DNA of 64,000 bases from Brenneria izbisi. Its GTDB lineage: Bacteria; Pseudomonadota; Gammaproteobacteria; Enterobacterales; Enterobacteriaceae. The stretch lies in assembly GCF_025840185.1 (NCBI RefSeq), contig NZ_JAMPJU010000007.1, positions 1 to 64,000 on the forward strand, read 5' to 3'. A program made the position numbers and the translations under genes. Below, in pieces: positions 19,003 to 28,868 of this stretch; the stretch's first letter is position 1, and every line of letters begins with the position of its first letter. The notes beneath the pieces were generated by a model. The model had not been told where the DNA came from. It did not search any database and saw only the letters and a program-made list of their open reading frames with translations.

Positions 19003-21372
19003 ATGCGATACCCTTTCGAGCTCGATCCCCAGATTATTCATCACATTATATACAGCCAGGCCGGTTCCCTGGGAAAAGCCCTGATAGAGCTGCTCATGAA
19101 CAGCGTTGATGCGCAGGCGTCTTCAGTATTATTGACGGTGTCCCAGGAGGGATTTACCTGTACCGATGATGGCCATGGTTTTGCATCAAGAGACGATGTG
19201 GTGAATTACTTCGGTCGTTTCGGCACACCGCATATCGAGGGGGATGCGACCTATGGTCGCTTCCGGTTGGGACGTGGGCAGATTATGGCGCACGCCAGAA
19301 CACTGTGGCGCTCACAGTCCTGGCAAATGAATGTCGATACTCGCCTCTTGGGTTATCACTATGATCTGGACGATCTGGGGGAAGGATTATCTGGCTGTCA
19401 AATCACTGGCGAATGGTATGAACCATTGAGTGAGGCCGAATTAATGTCAGCCATTCAGGAAATCCGCGATTTGGTTCGCTATACCCCGATTCGTGTAAAG
19501 CTCAATGGACGGTTGATCACCCGTAATCCGGCTACGGAGAAATGGGATGCTGAAGATGAGTTCGCCTGGTATCGCGTACGTGAAGAGGGTGCTGTATCCA
19601 TCTATAATCAGGGCGTGCTGGTACGTCATGATCCCGGACATATGTGGGGTGTTGGCGGCCTGATCGTCAGTAAACGTGCTATCGGACTTAATGTCTCCCG
19701 AACAGAGATCCTCCGTAAAACCTGCCCGGTATGGCAAGGTATCGCTAAACGCTTTGGTGAGTTGGCTGCCGCGCTAGCGAATCAGCTTGGGCACTACCGT
19801 AAAACAGAGTCCCGGAGAGAGAATGCAGCACGTTCTCTGATGGCAGGAAGTCGCTCACTGGTCACGTTGTATCGTGATGAAGAGGTCATAACGTTATTAC
19901 CTGGGAAAAAGCATTTCACATTGGTCGATTTTCTGAACAAATGCCGGTGGCAGCGATCTGGAGGATATGAAGGATGTTTCACCATCGCCCGTAGCGAGGA
20001 TATTCCCCGTGGAGAGTTGCTGGCCGGCGCCGATATTGTGGTGGTGATGCACCCCGTGACACTGACTCGGTTCGGTTGTTACAGCAACGATGAATTTATT
20101 GAATGCCTGTCTCAGATCCATAATAACTTACGCCTGCACGATCAGAGCGAGCGGAGCATGTGGTATGTCGAGAGAGCCTTTGAGCCTGCTGTCATTGATT
20201 TCAATACGCTGAGTAATGCTTTTGTCGAACGAACTCAACTGGTCAGGGAAAAAGATGCGCTGGATGCAGAAACCCTCCGTGCCTGGAGGTCGTTACGTTG
20301 GTGCCTGATTCAATATGCCCGTCGTTGCACCGGAGGTAAAGGTCGCTCGGCAAACTACACTCGTGGTGGAAAAATTTTTCATATCCTGTTAGGGGAATCG
20401 ACGTCAGCTGAAGCCTGGACGGATGGTGAAAGCTATATCGCCTATAATATTAAAGTGGTTCAGCGATTACGTACTGATCCATTGCGTACTGCGAGTTACC
20501 TCTTTAGCCTGACGGAGCATGAGATTGCCCATGAAGGGGACAGTATGGACTGTGGTCATGATGAAGTATTCTATCAACGTTTCCACGATGTCAGCATCCG
20601 TATGGCGGAAGAGCGTCAGCGATACATGCACGTTTTTCTGATGAAATACACCACCAGTATGGAGCGTGAGGGTAAGAAAGCGGCAGGGAAAGCCTGGCAG
20701 GAACGCTTTCTGGTCGACCGGGTTGGCAGCGGTCGTGAGAAAAGGGGGTTACCCCGGCTCACCGATGAAACAAAAATAAGTGAAGAGATCAATAAGGTTG
20801 TTCCGGATGAACCTGCGTCGCTGATTCAGTTGATTAACCTGAAACTACGGCAACAGTGTGGCGCCAGGCCTGAACCTGATTGGAATGAGGTGATGTTGGC
20901 GGGTATCGTTTCTGAAATCAGGAAGTCCCAACAGAGAAGTGTGGAAGATGAAGGCGAGTGGCTTGATTGGATGCTTGGGGGGACAGAGGAGAAGGAACGT
21001 ATTGATGACCGTGAATACCAAGAGTTTATGGAGCAGGTTAACCTGGATATGCATAAGCAGGACCAGGAGGAGAGAGCCAGAATGCTCTCTGTTCTCGGGA
21101 TCAATTCAGTCCTTCTGACAGAGGATATTTTTTATTTTCTGTATTACGAAACATCAGATGACGATGATTTGCGGGCGGCATGGCAGGAAAAACGCTGGGA
21201 GCAGGAACAAGACCCTTATGATGAACCGGAACTGCTTATACCAGAGCAGTGGAAACCTTATATGCATCCTGAAGAAACACGCTGGATGATCGAAAGAAAC
21301 GCTGCGGCGGCAGGGTTCTATGGCTGGCAGGCGGAGCTTAGCTATTTGCGCTGGCGAACTGAGCAAGAATAA
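19003..21372 (+). CDS. GHKL ATPase joined to an HExxH protease-like motif
   Basis: 789 aa. The N-terminus is a GHKL (Hsp90/MutL/histidine-kinase-type) ATPase: ELLMNSVDAQ (N box), DDGHGF (G1) and GRFRLGRGQ (G2). Residues 506-510 read HEIAH, followed by GHDEVFYQRF at 518; an HExxH followed by HxxxF is typical of SprT/YgjP-type zinc peptidases. The C-terminal 200 residues are charged and helical. AAGGAGG precedes the ATG. It is probably cargo, since it interrupts the T4SS genes. An ATP-dependent chaperone/protease-like activity is only a guess. Confidence 0.75.
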   Translation: MRYPFELDPQIIHHIIYSQAGSLGKALIELLMNSVDAQASSVLLTVSQEGFTCTDDGHGFASRDDVVNYFGRFGTPHIEGDATYGRFRLGRGQIMAHARTLWRSQSWQMNVDTRLLGYHYDLDDLGEGLSGCQITGEWYEPLSEAELMSAIQEIRDLVRYTPIRVKLNGRLITRNPATEKWDAEDEFAWYRVREEGAVSIYNQGVLVRHDPGHMWGVGGLIVSKRAIGLNVSRTEILRKTCPVWQGIAKRFGELAAALANQLGHYRKTESRRENAARSLMAGSRSLVTLYRDEEVITLLPGKKHFTLVDFLNKCRWQRSGGYEGCFTIARSEDIPRGELLAGADIVVVMHPVTLTRFGCYSNDEFIECLSQIHNNLRLHDQSERSMWYVERAFEPAVIDFNTLSNAFVERTQLVREKDALDAETLRAWRSLRWCLIQYARRCTGGKGRSANYTRGGKIFHILLGESTSAEAWTDGESYIAYNIKVVQRLRTDPLRTASYLFSLTEHEIAHEGDSMDCGHDEVFYQRFHDVSIRMAEERQRYMHVFLMKYTTSMEREGKKAAGKAWQERFLVDRVGSGREKRGLPRLTDETKISEEINKVVPDEPASLIQLINLKLRQQCGARPEPDWNEVMLAGIVSEIRKSQQRSVEDEGEWLDWMLGGTEEKERIDDREYQEFMEQVNLDMHKQDQEERARMLSVLGINSVLLTEDIFYFLYYETSDDDDLRAAWQEKRWEQEQDPYDEPELLIPEQWKPYMHPEETRWMIERNAAAAGFYGWQAELSYLRWRTEQE

Positions 21373-21413
21373 GAACTGCTATTTTAGGACGCTGTATATG
21401 TAGGGATATAATG

Positions 21414-21427
21414 TGTATTAGCTCAGA
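21414..21427. repeat. Inverted repeat flanking the nuclease cargo (left)
   Basis: tgtattagctcaga occurs here and, inverted without mismatch, at 23973-23986. The two copies bracket the AT-rich nuclease gene. The left copy lies at the start of a longer self-complementary stretch (tcagatt 21423 with aatctga; agctatg/catagct in the loop). Confidence 0.6.
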
Positions 21428-21655
21428 TTTGGCCTGACACAGCTATGGTACATAGCTAAACCTAATCTGAAAGTCCGCTCTGTGCCAGGAGCAGACATGC
21501 ACAGAGCAAGGGCCGATACGCGCTACAAGCTGACATCTTGTACAAAACTAAACTTAAAATGGTGCTATATTAGCCCTATATAGTAGCTATATAATTCCAG
21601 ATACAGAAGCTGAATATTTAAAAAAATTTAATTAACGTCATTGAAGAGGGTATAC

Positions 21656-23806
21656 ATGGATCACGATACTTTAGTTAACCATATTCGCGGACTAAGTAAG
21701 AATTTCTTTGATGTAGCCTGTAAAATAGTCCTTAAAGATTATTTTAAAATTAACGCTATAAATGTTGATGGTGCTAATGACGGCGGCGCTGACTTTATAA
21801 GTGTATCTAATGATGGAATTAGAAATAATACTATATACCAACTAACCACACAAAAAGACAAAATCCCTCAAAAACTCGGCCGTGATGTTTTAAAGGCAAT
21901 TGAAAAGCTTTCAGCTAAAAGATTTTATTTTTTTACAACAAACAACGTTAGTGAAGTTGAGTGCAGAAAGTATGAAAGAAAATACAATGATGAGCTAGAA
22001 ATTCAAGTTTCTTTTTTTAGCGCTAGGCACATTGCCGAGTTTTTACTCGATGGAAATCTTCTTAATAAATTCTTGGACCAAACCAATTATCCCCTTCCCA
22101 GATCATTTCAAAGTAATCCAGACTACAAAGAAATGGCGCTTCATAGTTATACTGTGATGTCAAATGAAGCCAAAGGCATGCGAGATGGGGTATATGATGA
22201 TACAATACTCTTTATTTTATCTGACTCCACAAACCTACATGAAGATGAATTAGTTGAGGAGGTTATCAGATTCCTTAATATAGAATCAGATAAAGATTTA
22301 TATTTAAGGAAACGTATAGGAGCTTTATTCTCAAAATCCCTATTACAGCGTACTGACGAAGGATTAATAGTACTTTCTCAAGAATCAAGTCAAGACATCG
22401 AAGCTAGAAAAAGAATTTACGAAAAAGAGCTAAGTGATCTCGCTGCAGTTCAAATAGATATTATGCGTGAAGACTTTCAAGTTAATTGGACTTTGGAAGA
22501 GTCAAAAGAAATAAGTATTTATATTGCTGATTCATATATTTCAAACCAGCTTGATCTTTTGTCAGATGTTAAGGCCAAGATTAGCATTGAGTCATTCTTC
22601 AATCACAGAAATAGAGACAGAAACAGCATTAGAGACTATATAAAAAACAAATCCGGCCTAACAAACAAAAAAGCTAATGAAGCTGCTCTAGCTATACTTG
22701 AAAGCGCATCGAATCATCCTCTAATAATCAAATTAGCCAGAGCATCTATATATGTGGCCTTAGAAGGTAAAAATGCAATAACCTCTGCAAAAGCTCTAGG
22801 AGCAAGTAGGTGGAGTGATTTTAAAATATTAGTCGAACCTACAGTAGCTATCCATTGGATATGTTCTTTCCTATACAATGGAGATGTCGATGGATTTTAT
22901 AATATAAGTAAAAAAGCCATAAGACGCGCATTGAAACTAGATGCAATACCTTTTATACCATTTTATTATATTAACGAGTGCGCCTCTCATTTGTTAAAGG
23001 CTCGAAAATATGCATTCCTACAAGGTTATGAGAACCCCGAAGAACTACAATACTCAAAAAATGCTTTTATTGCCAATTATTACGCACTTAAAATACAAGG
23101 AATTAAGGTTCCTGATAATATTTTTGATTATTTAAAAACCTTTAGTTCCGCCGTACTCATTGAACGTAATAGCTGGAAGGATTGGGTAAGAGTTGTTATG
23201 ACTGACATCCAATCAATTTTGAATAAATCAGGCGTCCAATTTATAGACACGCCATTCTATCAGAATGGGGATTGCGTCCAATTTGAGCGTGAATATAACA
23301 TCCACCTAGAATCACGCAACCAAACTAAATCGCCTTATCTTATGGATCACGATTTATGGGCTTTACAATTCACCCATAACGAAATAACTGATTTGAATGC
23401 TCACTGGATAATCTTAACTTTTGACAATGCTATGATAAAAGTTAGCAAAGAAGCGCGTCACTCCGGATGGGTTGTATCTCCTTATAAATTTCTGGATATA
23501 ACAGCATCATCGCAATCATTATCAGACACACAATACTTTTCACTTGTGCATTCTTTAGCTGTGTCAAGTACAAAAACATTATCAATTGGAGCAAGAATAA
23601 TTGACAGAGTAATTAGTTATGCCTCTGAACAATTCCAGAACTGGGAGTTTAAGCGCGACTTTGAAACATTTAAAAGCAATTTAATATCTGAATTAGATGA
23701 TAATGATGTGAGCTTTGAAGATGAAGATAGCGAGTTAAACAAAAAGGTTGATGAGTTCTTAAGAACTAAAGGAATTGTTATACATAATGAAGAAGACAGT
23801 GAATAA
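21656..23806 (+). CDS. Candidate defence nuclease (PD-(D/E)xK-like N-terminus)
   Basis: 716 aa from the ATG after GAAGAGGG (an upstream TTG at 21641 is less likely). Residues 38-67 read DGANDGGADF... YQLTTQK, which looks like the D...QxK core of Mrr-type restriction nucleases. The KFYFFTT-like strand and ARHIAEFLL helix that follow fit the same fold. The remaining ~550 residues are helical and unrecognised, possibly a sensor part. Its base composition is far more AT-rich than the T4SS genes. It stands alone with its own terminator between T4SS gene blocks, a usual place for anti-phage cargo. Substrate unknown. Confidence 0.65.
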   Translation: MDHDTLVNHIRGLSKNFFDVACKIVLKDYFKINAINVDGANDGGADFISVSNDGIRNNTIYQLTTQKDKIPQKLGRDVLKAIEKLSAKRFYFFTTNNVSEVECRKYERKYNDELEIQVSFFSARHIAEFLLDGNLLNKFLDQTNYPLPRSFQSNPDYKEMALHSYTVMSNEAKGMRDGVYDDTILFILSDSTNLHEDELVEEVIRFLNIESDKDLYLRKRIGALFSKSLLQRTDEGLIVLSQESSQDIEARKRIYEKELSDLAAVQIDIMREDFQVNWTLEESKEISIYIADSYISNQLDLLSDVKAKISIESFFNHRNRDRNSIRDYIKNKSGLTNKKANEAALAILESASNHPLIIKLARASIYVALEGKNAITSAKALGASRWSDFKILVEPTVAIHWICSFLYNGDVDGFYNISKKAIRRALKLDAIPFIPFYYINECASHLLKARKYAFLQGYENPEELQYSKNAFIANYYALKIQGIKVPDNIFDYLKTFSSAVLIERNSWKDWVRVVMTDIQSILNKSGVQFIDTPFYQNGDCVQFEREYNIHLESRNQTKSPYLMDHDLWALQFTHNEITDLNAHWIILTFDNAMIKVSKEARHSGWVVSPYKFLDITASSQSLSDTQYFSLVHSLAVSSTKTLSIGARIIDRVISYASEQFQNWEFKRDFETFKSNLISELDDNDVSFEDEDSELNKKVDEFLRTKGIVIHNEEDSE

Positions 23807-23847
23807 TGCCAGCTTAAATAATGTTAATTAGTAATACTATACTTAAT

Positions 23848-23879
23848 AAAAGACACCTTCAAATGAAGGTGTCTTTTTC
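23848..23879 (+). terminator. Rho-independent terminator of the nuclease gene
   Basis: Perfect stem aaaagacaccttc / gaaggtgtctttt with a 4-base loop, followed by T residues. It isolates the cargo gene from the downstream T4SS genes. Confidence 0.9.
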
Positions 23880-23972
23880 AATTCTAGCTAATAAAACAGC
23901 TACGTCTGCTTCTCGCTCAAACCTGACAGTCAAATTTGGTTGTGTTCTGCCTACGAAACCTGCTAGCTCAAG

Positions 23973-23986
23973 TCTGAGCTAATACA
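23973..23986. repeat. Inverted repeat flanking the nuclease cargo (right)
   Basis: tctgagctaataca, the exact reverse complement of 21414-21427. The rest of 23880-24107 holds no gene that I can see. Confidence 0.6.
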
Positions 23987-24107
23987 ACTTATCGATGTCA
24001 ACAATTGCTAGCTCTGCAAAATTTCACTATTCAATATAGAGTTGTTTACTGACGTATTGCATTGATGATCGCACCTTAGACGAGTATCTGCCTAAGGAGT
24101 GTTCACT

Positions 24108-24512
24108 ATGATAAGAGTTATCAGCGTGCTGCCGGTCATGTGTTTTGCTTTGAACGCATTCGCCGGCACGGTGATTTATACCGACAGCACGCACCCCGTT
24201 TCCTCAGTGTCTTCAGATATCCCCGTTATTTATCTCGATGCGGTTGCAAAAGCAGAGCAGGATCTGTTTGGTCAGTTGCCCACTGACGCTAAGCAGGCTG
24301 AAAAACAAGCGCGAGAGATTGTGGGATCGCCTGCCTTTATTCAACAACAGCAAAAGATTCAGGATGCTTACCAGGGCGTTGTCCGGGCATGGTCATTGGG
24401 CGTAAAAAAATACCCGGCCATTGTGTTTGATGATCGCTGGGTGGTGTACGGTACCACCGATATCAACCAGGCTCGTCAATACCTGACGAACGTGCAGGAG
24501 GCGAAGCCGTGA
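24108..24512 (+). CDS. TIGR03757 family ICE protein (DUF1525)
   Basis: 134 aa with a signal peptide (1-19, ending AFA) and a thioredoxin-like region (VIYTDSTHPV... KYPAIVFDDRWVVYGTTDINQA). Matches TIGR03757/DUF1525; related to TrbC/TraW-type periplasmic factors. Start at 24108 follows TAAGGAG at the right distance. This resumes the T4SS operon after the cargo interruption; it overlaps the next start (GTGA). Confidence 0.85.
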   Translation: MIRVISVLPVMCFALNAFAGTVIYTDSTHPVSSVSSDIPVIYLDAVAKAEQDLFGQLPTDAKQAEKQAREIVGSPAFIQQQQKIQDAYQGVVRAWSLGVKKYPAIVFDDRWVVYGTTDINQARQYLTNVQEAKP

Positions 24513-25477
24513 AACTTTCTTCTCCTCGTAGTCGGCGACTGCTTTTGGCTGTCTTGCTCACCGGCAGTGGCTTATGTACCGCCAGTGTCAATACCGCCAG
24601 TCTGATGGCCAGTGCAACATCGGTGTCTTGTATTAGCTGGCGTGTAAAAGGGATTTGTTACTGGCTCCTTTGTACCCCATTTGGTTGCTCGATTAAGACG
24701 TCGGTAAAAGTGGAACACTTTATTCCTGAAGCGGTGGTTTCTGCCTACGCCAATGAGGGAGAAAATCCCTGGGTAGAAATGGCGACAGTGAGCCAGGCCG
24801 CGGGAAGTGGTGAAAGTGCGCTTGTCGGCTCACTATCCGGCGTTGCGACTGGCGGCGGAAATCAGGAACTGAAAGCGCCAGGGTTACGCAAGAAAAATCT
24901 CCATTTCTACTATGCAGATGCGTATGGTCATCCTGCAACCTCAGCGATCGGCGGTATGGTGCCTGGCTATTCATGCCAGACGGCTGCCACGCCGTTCATT
25001 CCGTACTTTATGAGCTCACTTGATGCGCTGGTCTGGCGCAGCGGTATTCCTGAATCGCTTTATCCTGAAGCATTGATCCCCGGGCAACGTGAACTAGGGA
25101 GCCAGGCATCAGCGAATATGTGGGGGAATGTTTATCCACGTAGTGGATTTGTAACGCAGCATGACGGGTATAAGTCTGCTGCTTTAGTCGCACAGCGTGT
25201 TGCTGATGTCATTACGCGCAATGGGCAGCTTCATGTCTATCAACCTCTGGTTGGACAACGTTCTCCTGGCTACTGGCCTCCTGACCCGGTTCGTGAAAAT
25301 ACCGGGACGCAAAATCATAAATGGCAGCGCTTATCCCCTCAGTTATCCAATTCATGTGCGGTTTTTCCTGACAGTGGTGCCGTTGCACAGAATGGCCAGT
25401 ATGCCTGGGCATTGTGGCAACCCTATAGCTGTTGCAAACGGCGTGGCCAGACTTTCCTTTACAGCTCCGATTTTTAA
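24509..25477 (+). CDS. TIGR03756 family protein (TraU-like)
   Basis: 322 aa with a signal peptide and cysteine-rich motifs (SCISWRVKGICYWLLCTPFGCSIKTSVKVEHF), typical of TraU-like periplasmic pilus-assembly proteins and of TIGR03756 (PFL_4710). GTG start overlaps the TIGR03757 stop. It forms the TraW/TraU/TraN-like block with its neighbours. Confidence 0.88.
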   Translation: MKLSSPRSRRLLLAVLLTGSGLCTASVNTASLMASATSVSCISWRVKGICYWLLCTPFGCSIKTSVKVEHFIPEAVVSAYANEGENPWVEMATVSQAAGSGESALVGSLSGVATGGGNQELKAPGLRKKNLHFYYADAYGHPATSAIGGMVPGYSCQTAATPFIPYFMSSLDALVWRSGIPESLYPEALIPGQRELGSQASANMWGNVYPRSGFVTQHDGYKSAALVAQRVADVITRNGQLHVYQPLVGQRSPGYWPPDPVRENTGTQNHKWQRLSPQLSNSCAVFPDSGAVAQNGQYAWALWQPYSCCKRRGQTFLYSSDF

Positions 25478-25492
25478 GCAGGCAGAATACCA

Positions 25493-26920
25493 ATGAAAAC
25501 ACAGCAAACGCGCTATTCCCCGTCCGTCTCTATTTTATCCGGCATTCTGGCCATCACGATCCTCGGCACTGCAACTCATGTAGGAGCGGAAATTACTACT
25601 TCACCATCTGGGGCATCTGTCAGCGGTGCTGTCAGTGACGGGCTGTTCTATTCGATCGGTGGCGGTACGGTGATATCTCCTCCGTCATCACGAAACAGCA
25701 TGACGCGTCTGGGCGTTACCGGCGGTTGGAGCAGTGACCTGATGTGCGGTAATTTCGATATGAAAACGACGGTCGGTAATCAGCTTAACGGTATTACCAG
25801 TGGTTTTAAGGATCTGATGGGAACCGTTATTCAGGGCGCTACCGGTGCGGTAGCCAGTATGCCGGCGATGGTCATCCAGCGAGCCAATCCTGCGCTGTAT
25901 GAAATGCTGACCAATGGCGTGTTGCAGGCCGGACTCAGCTTCGACAAGGCCAAACTGAGTTGCCAGAGCATGGCCAACAAAATGGCCGATTATACCGTGG
26001 GTAACAAATGGACTCAGGCGGCGGTTGTTGAGGAATACAAGGATATTGTGGCATCCAGTAACGGCGATGCAGTCAGTAGTGACCAGAAGTTGCAGAAAGC
26101 AACAGGGGAAGAAGGGGCAACCTGGATTGGTGGCCAAAAACGCGGAGGAAAGGGACAGACAGCTATCAGACCCACCCGGGATTTGGCGAAAGCAGGCTTC
26201 AATATGATGAACAACCTGCCAGTGACGAGTAACAGCAGTGTTAGCTCATCAAGCTGCAATGGTACGTCATGCCAGCGTTTCCCTTCTTCTGAAAAAGCGG
26301 CTGAAGCGGTAGTCAAGGTGCTCGGCGATCGTTCTATTCGTACCTGCCGGGATGCCAGCCAGTGTTCAAGTGGAGGTGTGGAGAACGAGCCCGGGAGCAG
26401 TGTTGCCGGCACGGGATTCTCCCCAATGCTGGAAGAGGCAACAAAAGAAAATACGGAACAGTTGGTAAAACTGGTTGGCGGTGCGGAAGCGCCGACGGCA
26501 AGCAACCTGGCCAAGCTCAAAACAGGCAGCATGGTTGTGACGCGTAGCGTTATCCAGTCCCTGAAAGATGATCCGGACAATAGCGCACTCATTCAGCGTT
26601 TAGCCGGTGAACTGGCGATGTCGGATACCGTTGAAACCGCACTGACAATGCGCAGGATGCTGACCACTGGACAATCCGAACCGAATGCAGCCGATCAACC
26701 AGAAGCGCTGGCTGAAGGTGACCGGCGTATTGATGCCCTGGACAGGGAATTGGCTGCATTGAAAAACGAAATGGATATTCGTAAAGCCATTAGCAATAAC
26801 AGCTTGCTGACCACGTTGGAGCGTCAGGGAGTTCGCAATCAAGGCAACCGGTTCCAGCAAAAGAGCGGGAGTCAGGACCAGGGCTTTAATGGATTGAGCC
26901 AGAATCAGGGAGGGCAGTGA
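25493..26920 (+). CDS. TIGR03755 family protein (TraH-like)
   Basis: 475 aa with a signal peptide, a domain beginning GLFYSIGGGTVISPPSSRNSM, then several cysteines (LMCGNFDMK, KLSCQSMANKM, SSSCNGTSCQR) and a coiled-coil C-terminus rich in Q and N. Matches TIGR03755 (PFL_4711), likened to TraH of F-type systems. Periplasmic, needed for mating-pair formation. Its stop overlaps the next GTG. Confidence 0.88.
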   Translation: MKTQQTRYSPSVSILSGILAITILGTATHVGAEITTSPSGASVSGAVSDGLFYSIGGGTVISPPSSRNSMTRLGVTGGWSSDLMCGNFDMKTTVGNQLNGITSGFKDLMGTVIQGATGAVASMPAMVIQRANPALYEMLTNGVLQAGLSFDKAKLSCQSMANKMADYTVGNKWTQAAVVEEYKDIVASSNGDAVSSDQKLQKATGEEGATWIGGQKRGGKGQTAIRPTRDLAKAGFNMMNNLPVTSNSSVSSSSCNGTSCQRFPSSEKAAEAVVKVLGDRSIRTCRDASQCSSGGVENEPGSSVAGTGFSPMLEEATKENTEQLVKLVGGAEAPTASNLAKLKTGSMVVTRSVIQSLKDDPDNSALIQRLAGELAMSDTVETALTMRRMLTTGQSEPNAADQPEALAEGDRRIDALDRELAALKNEMDIRKAISNNSLLTTLERQGVRNQGNRFQQKSGSQDQGFNGLSQNQGGQ

Positions 26921-27267
26921 CCGTGGCGAACTCTAAGACCAAACGTTATGGCTATTGGCGGCGCCATCTACTGATCTTCATTACCTGGTTGTTACTTATC
27001 ACGCTATTGATGCTGCTGGCTGCCGTGCTGTTTGAGAACGATCCGGATGGTCAGGGCATAAAAGGCTGGTTGCATGATAGTCGTTATATCTTGCTGGCCT
27101 GGCGCATCATGGTGTACACCGGACTGGCGTGGCTATGGTTTTATGCTGTTCTTCCCAGGCTCATTGCTGCCACTGCATCGCCAGCTTATTTAAGGCGACT
27201 GGAATGGTTGGCCGCTGGCTTCTTACTCTTCATCGAGCTGGTCAACTTACGCGCCTTAGTGGCATAA
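26917..27267 (+). CDS. Small membrane protein of the T4SS
   Basis: 116 aa with three hydrophobic segments (about 16-40, 56-78, 94-112). GTG overlaps the previous stop (GTGA); a second GTG lies at 26923. Genes of this size sit between TIGR03755 and TraG-N genes in related ICEs and have no assigned function. Co-translation with the neighbours supports a T4SS role. Confidence 0.7.
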   Translation: MTVANSKTKRYGYWRRHLLIFITWLLLITLLMLLAAVLFENDPDGQGIKGWLHDSRYILLAWRIMVYTGLAWLWFYAVLPRLIAATASPAYLRRLEWLAAGFLLFIELVNLRALVA

Positions 27268-27276
27268 GGAGCGATA

Positions 27277-28812
27277 GTGACAGCGAATAGTTTTCTTGAA
27301 TATTTTCTGGTGCTTTTTGGCTGGATATTGAATAACGCCTTCTGGGACATACTGCTCAGTACCGGGCTCTTTGCTTTGCCGTTGGTGTTTAAAGTGCTAG
27401 GTATCTGGCTGAAGGTGAGGGAAGAGGGGGCTGATGAAGGAAACAAGGGCATACTGGCCTTACCACGGATGGAGCATGCTCTTTACATTGCGTTTTGTAT
27501 GATGCTGTTTTGTTGCATTCCACTGCTGCCAGTCGATATCAACGCGATTAAGTTTGACAGTTCCCGGGCGAAACAGTGTGGCATAAACGTGCCGTCGCCG
27601 CAGAACTCTGGTTACAGAGGACTGGTGAATGACTTTGATGGCAGAACGGCTGAGGTACCGGTATGGTGGTATATGTTGCACCTGGTATCGAAGGGAACGA
27701 CGCAGGCAATGATAGCGTCAATCCCCTGTGGCAATAATCTGCGTCAATTACGTTTCGAAGTGCAGAATACCAAGCTGCGAGACCCTGTGTTATTGGATGA
27801 AATCCAGGCATTTGCAGACCAATGCTATGCCCGGAGTTATTTTCGACTGAAGAGCACAAACAGCCAGTTAAGCGATGCGACGATTAACTCGGTGGGCTGG
27901 ATAGGCAGCAGCTATTTTCTGAATACGCCTGGCTATTACGATACTTACACATCGACAGAGCCACGCAGCCAATGGCCGTATGACAGCCAGCGAGACAGTG
28001 GATATACCGACGTCGGTCGCGGAGGATATCCAACCTGTAAGCAATGGTGGTCTGATGGTGATAATGGGCTGAAGAGTCGGGTGATGACCAATATCGATGA
28101 CAGTACCAAAAAAAATATGCGATATAACTTCCCTGATAAATGGGAAGAGATGGCATTACGTTGGTTGGTTAGCCCCCGAAATGTGGCGCTTTCCAGCAGT
28201 GGTGATTCTTATGCTGTTAGCGGTAATGACAGTACTACTGGAATCGTTGGAAATGTGACTCGTCTAGTATCTACCGTTGGTCTTGGGTTAAAGCAAGCGG
28301 AGGCACTACCTGGATTTGATGCCTTGAAGCAATCACTTCCGATGATCCAGGCGTTGCTGGAAATGATGGTCATTATTGTGATACCAGTCCTGATGATGTT
28401 CAGTGCCTATGAACCTAAGACGGTGATAACGATCTCGTTTGTGTTTTTCGCACTGATGTTTATTACATTTTGGTGGGAACTGGCGGGTTGGCTCGATGAC
28501 AAGTTGATCACCATTCTTTATGACGGTATGGCGACTCAGGGGTTATCCAGTAGTGTCCCATTTGCGGATTTCATGAGCTCAACAAGAGATGGTTGGACCA
28601 CGAATCTTGTTTTGGGAATGATGTATATCGTTTTCCCGATGTTTTGGATCGGGATGTTTAGCTGGATTGGCACTAACTTAGGAAGTGGTTTTCAAGCTGG
28701 ACTTGAGAGTGGTAGCGCGCCAGCGCAACAAGCTGGAGAGAAAGCCGGCCGGGAAGCTCAAGGTGTGGTTACAGATAAAGCTACTGGTGCAATTAAAGGA
28801 ATCGGTAAATAA
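27277..28812 (+). CDS. TraG N-terminal-domain mating-pair stabilisation protein
   Basis: 511 aa from GTG after AAGGAG. Multi-spanning: N-terminal helices (about 5-35, 65-85), a large periplasmic loop (about 90-350) and a C-terminal helix cluster (about 360-480), the TraG_N arrangement. PRMEHALYIAFCMMLFCCIPLLPVD is typical. Stabilises contact with the recipient and may mediate entry exclusion. Last gene of the T4SS string, followed by a strong terminator. Confidence 0.85.
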   Translation: MTANSFLEYFLVLFGWILNNAFWDILLSTGLFALPLVFKVLGIWLKVREEGADEGNKGILALPRMEHALYIAFCMMLFCCIPLLPVDINAIKFDSSRAKQCGINVPSPQNSGYRGLVNDFDGRTAEVPVWWYMLHLVSKGTTQAMIASIPCGNNLRQLRFEVQNTKLRDPVLLDEIQAFADQCYARSYFRLKSTNSQLSDATINSVGWIGSSYFLNTPGYYDTYTSTEPRSQWPYDSQRDSGYTDVGRGGYPTCKQWWSDGDNGLKSRVMTNIDDSTKKNMRYNFPDKWEEMALRWLVSPRNVALSSSGDSYAVSGNDSTTGIVGNVTRLVSTVGLGLKQAEALPGFDALKQSLPMIQALLEMMVIIVIPVLMMFSAYEPKTVITISFVFFALMFITFWWELAGWLDDKLITILYDGMATQGLSSSVPFADFMSSTRDGWTTNLVLGMMYIVFPMFWIGMFSWIGTNLGSGFQAGLESGSAPAQQAGEKAGREAQGVVTDKATGAIKGIGK

Positions 28813-28823
28813 GATAAGAAATG

Positions 28824-28868
28824 ATGTGGCTGCAATGTTCATAAACTGCATTCAGCCACATTTTTTAG
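28824..28868 (+). terminator. Terminator of the T4SS operon
   Basis: Arms atgtggctg (28824-28832) and cagccacat (28853-28861), followed by six T residues. It lies between convergent genes and its base overlaps the end of the minus-strand gene. Confidence 0.85.
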
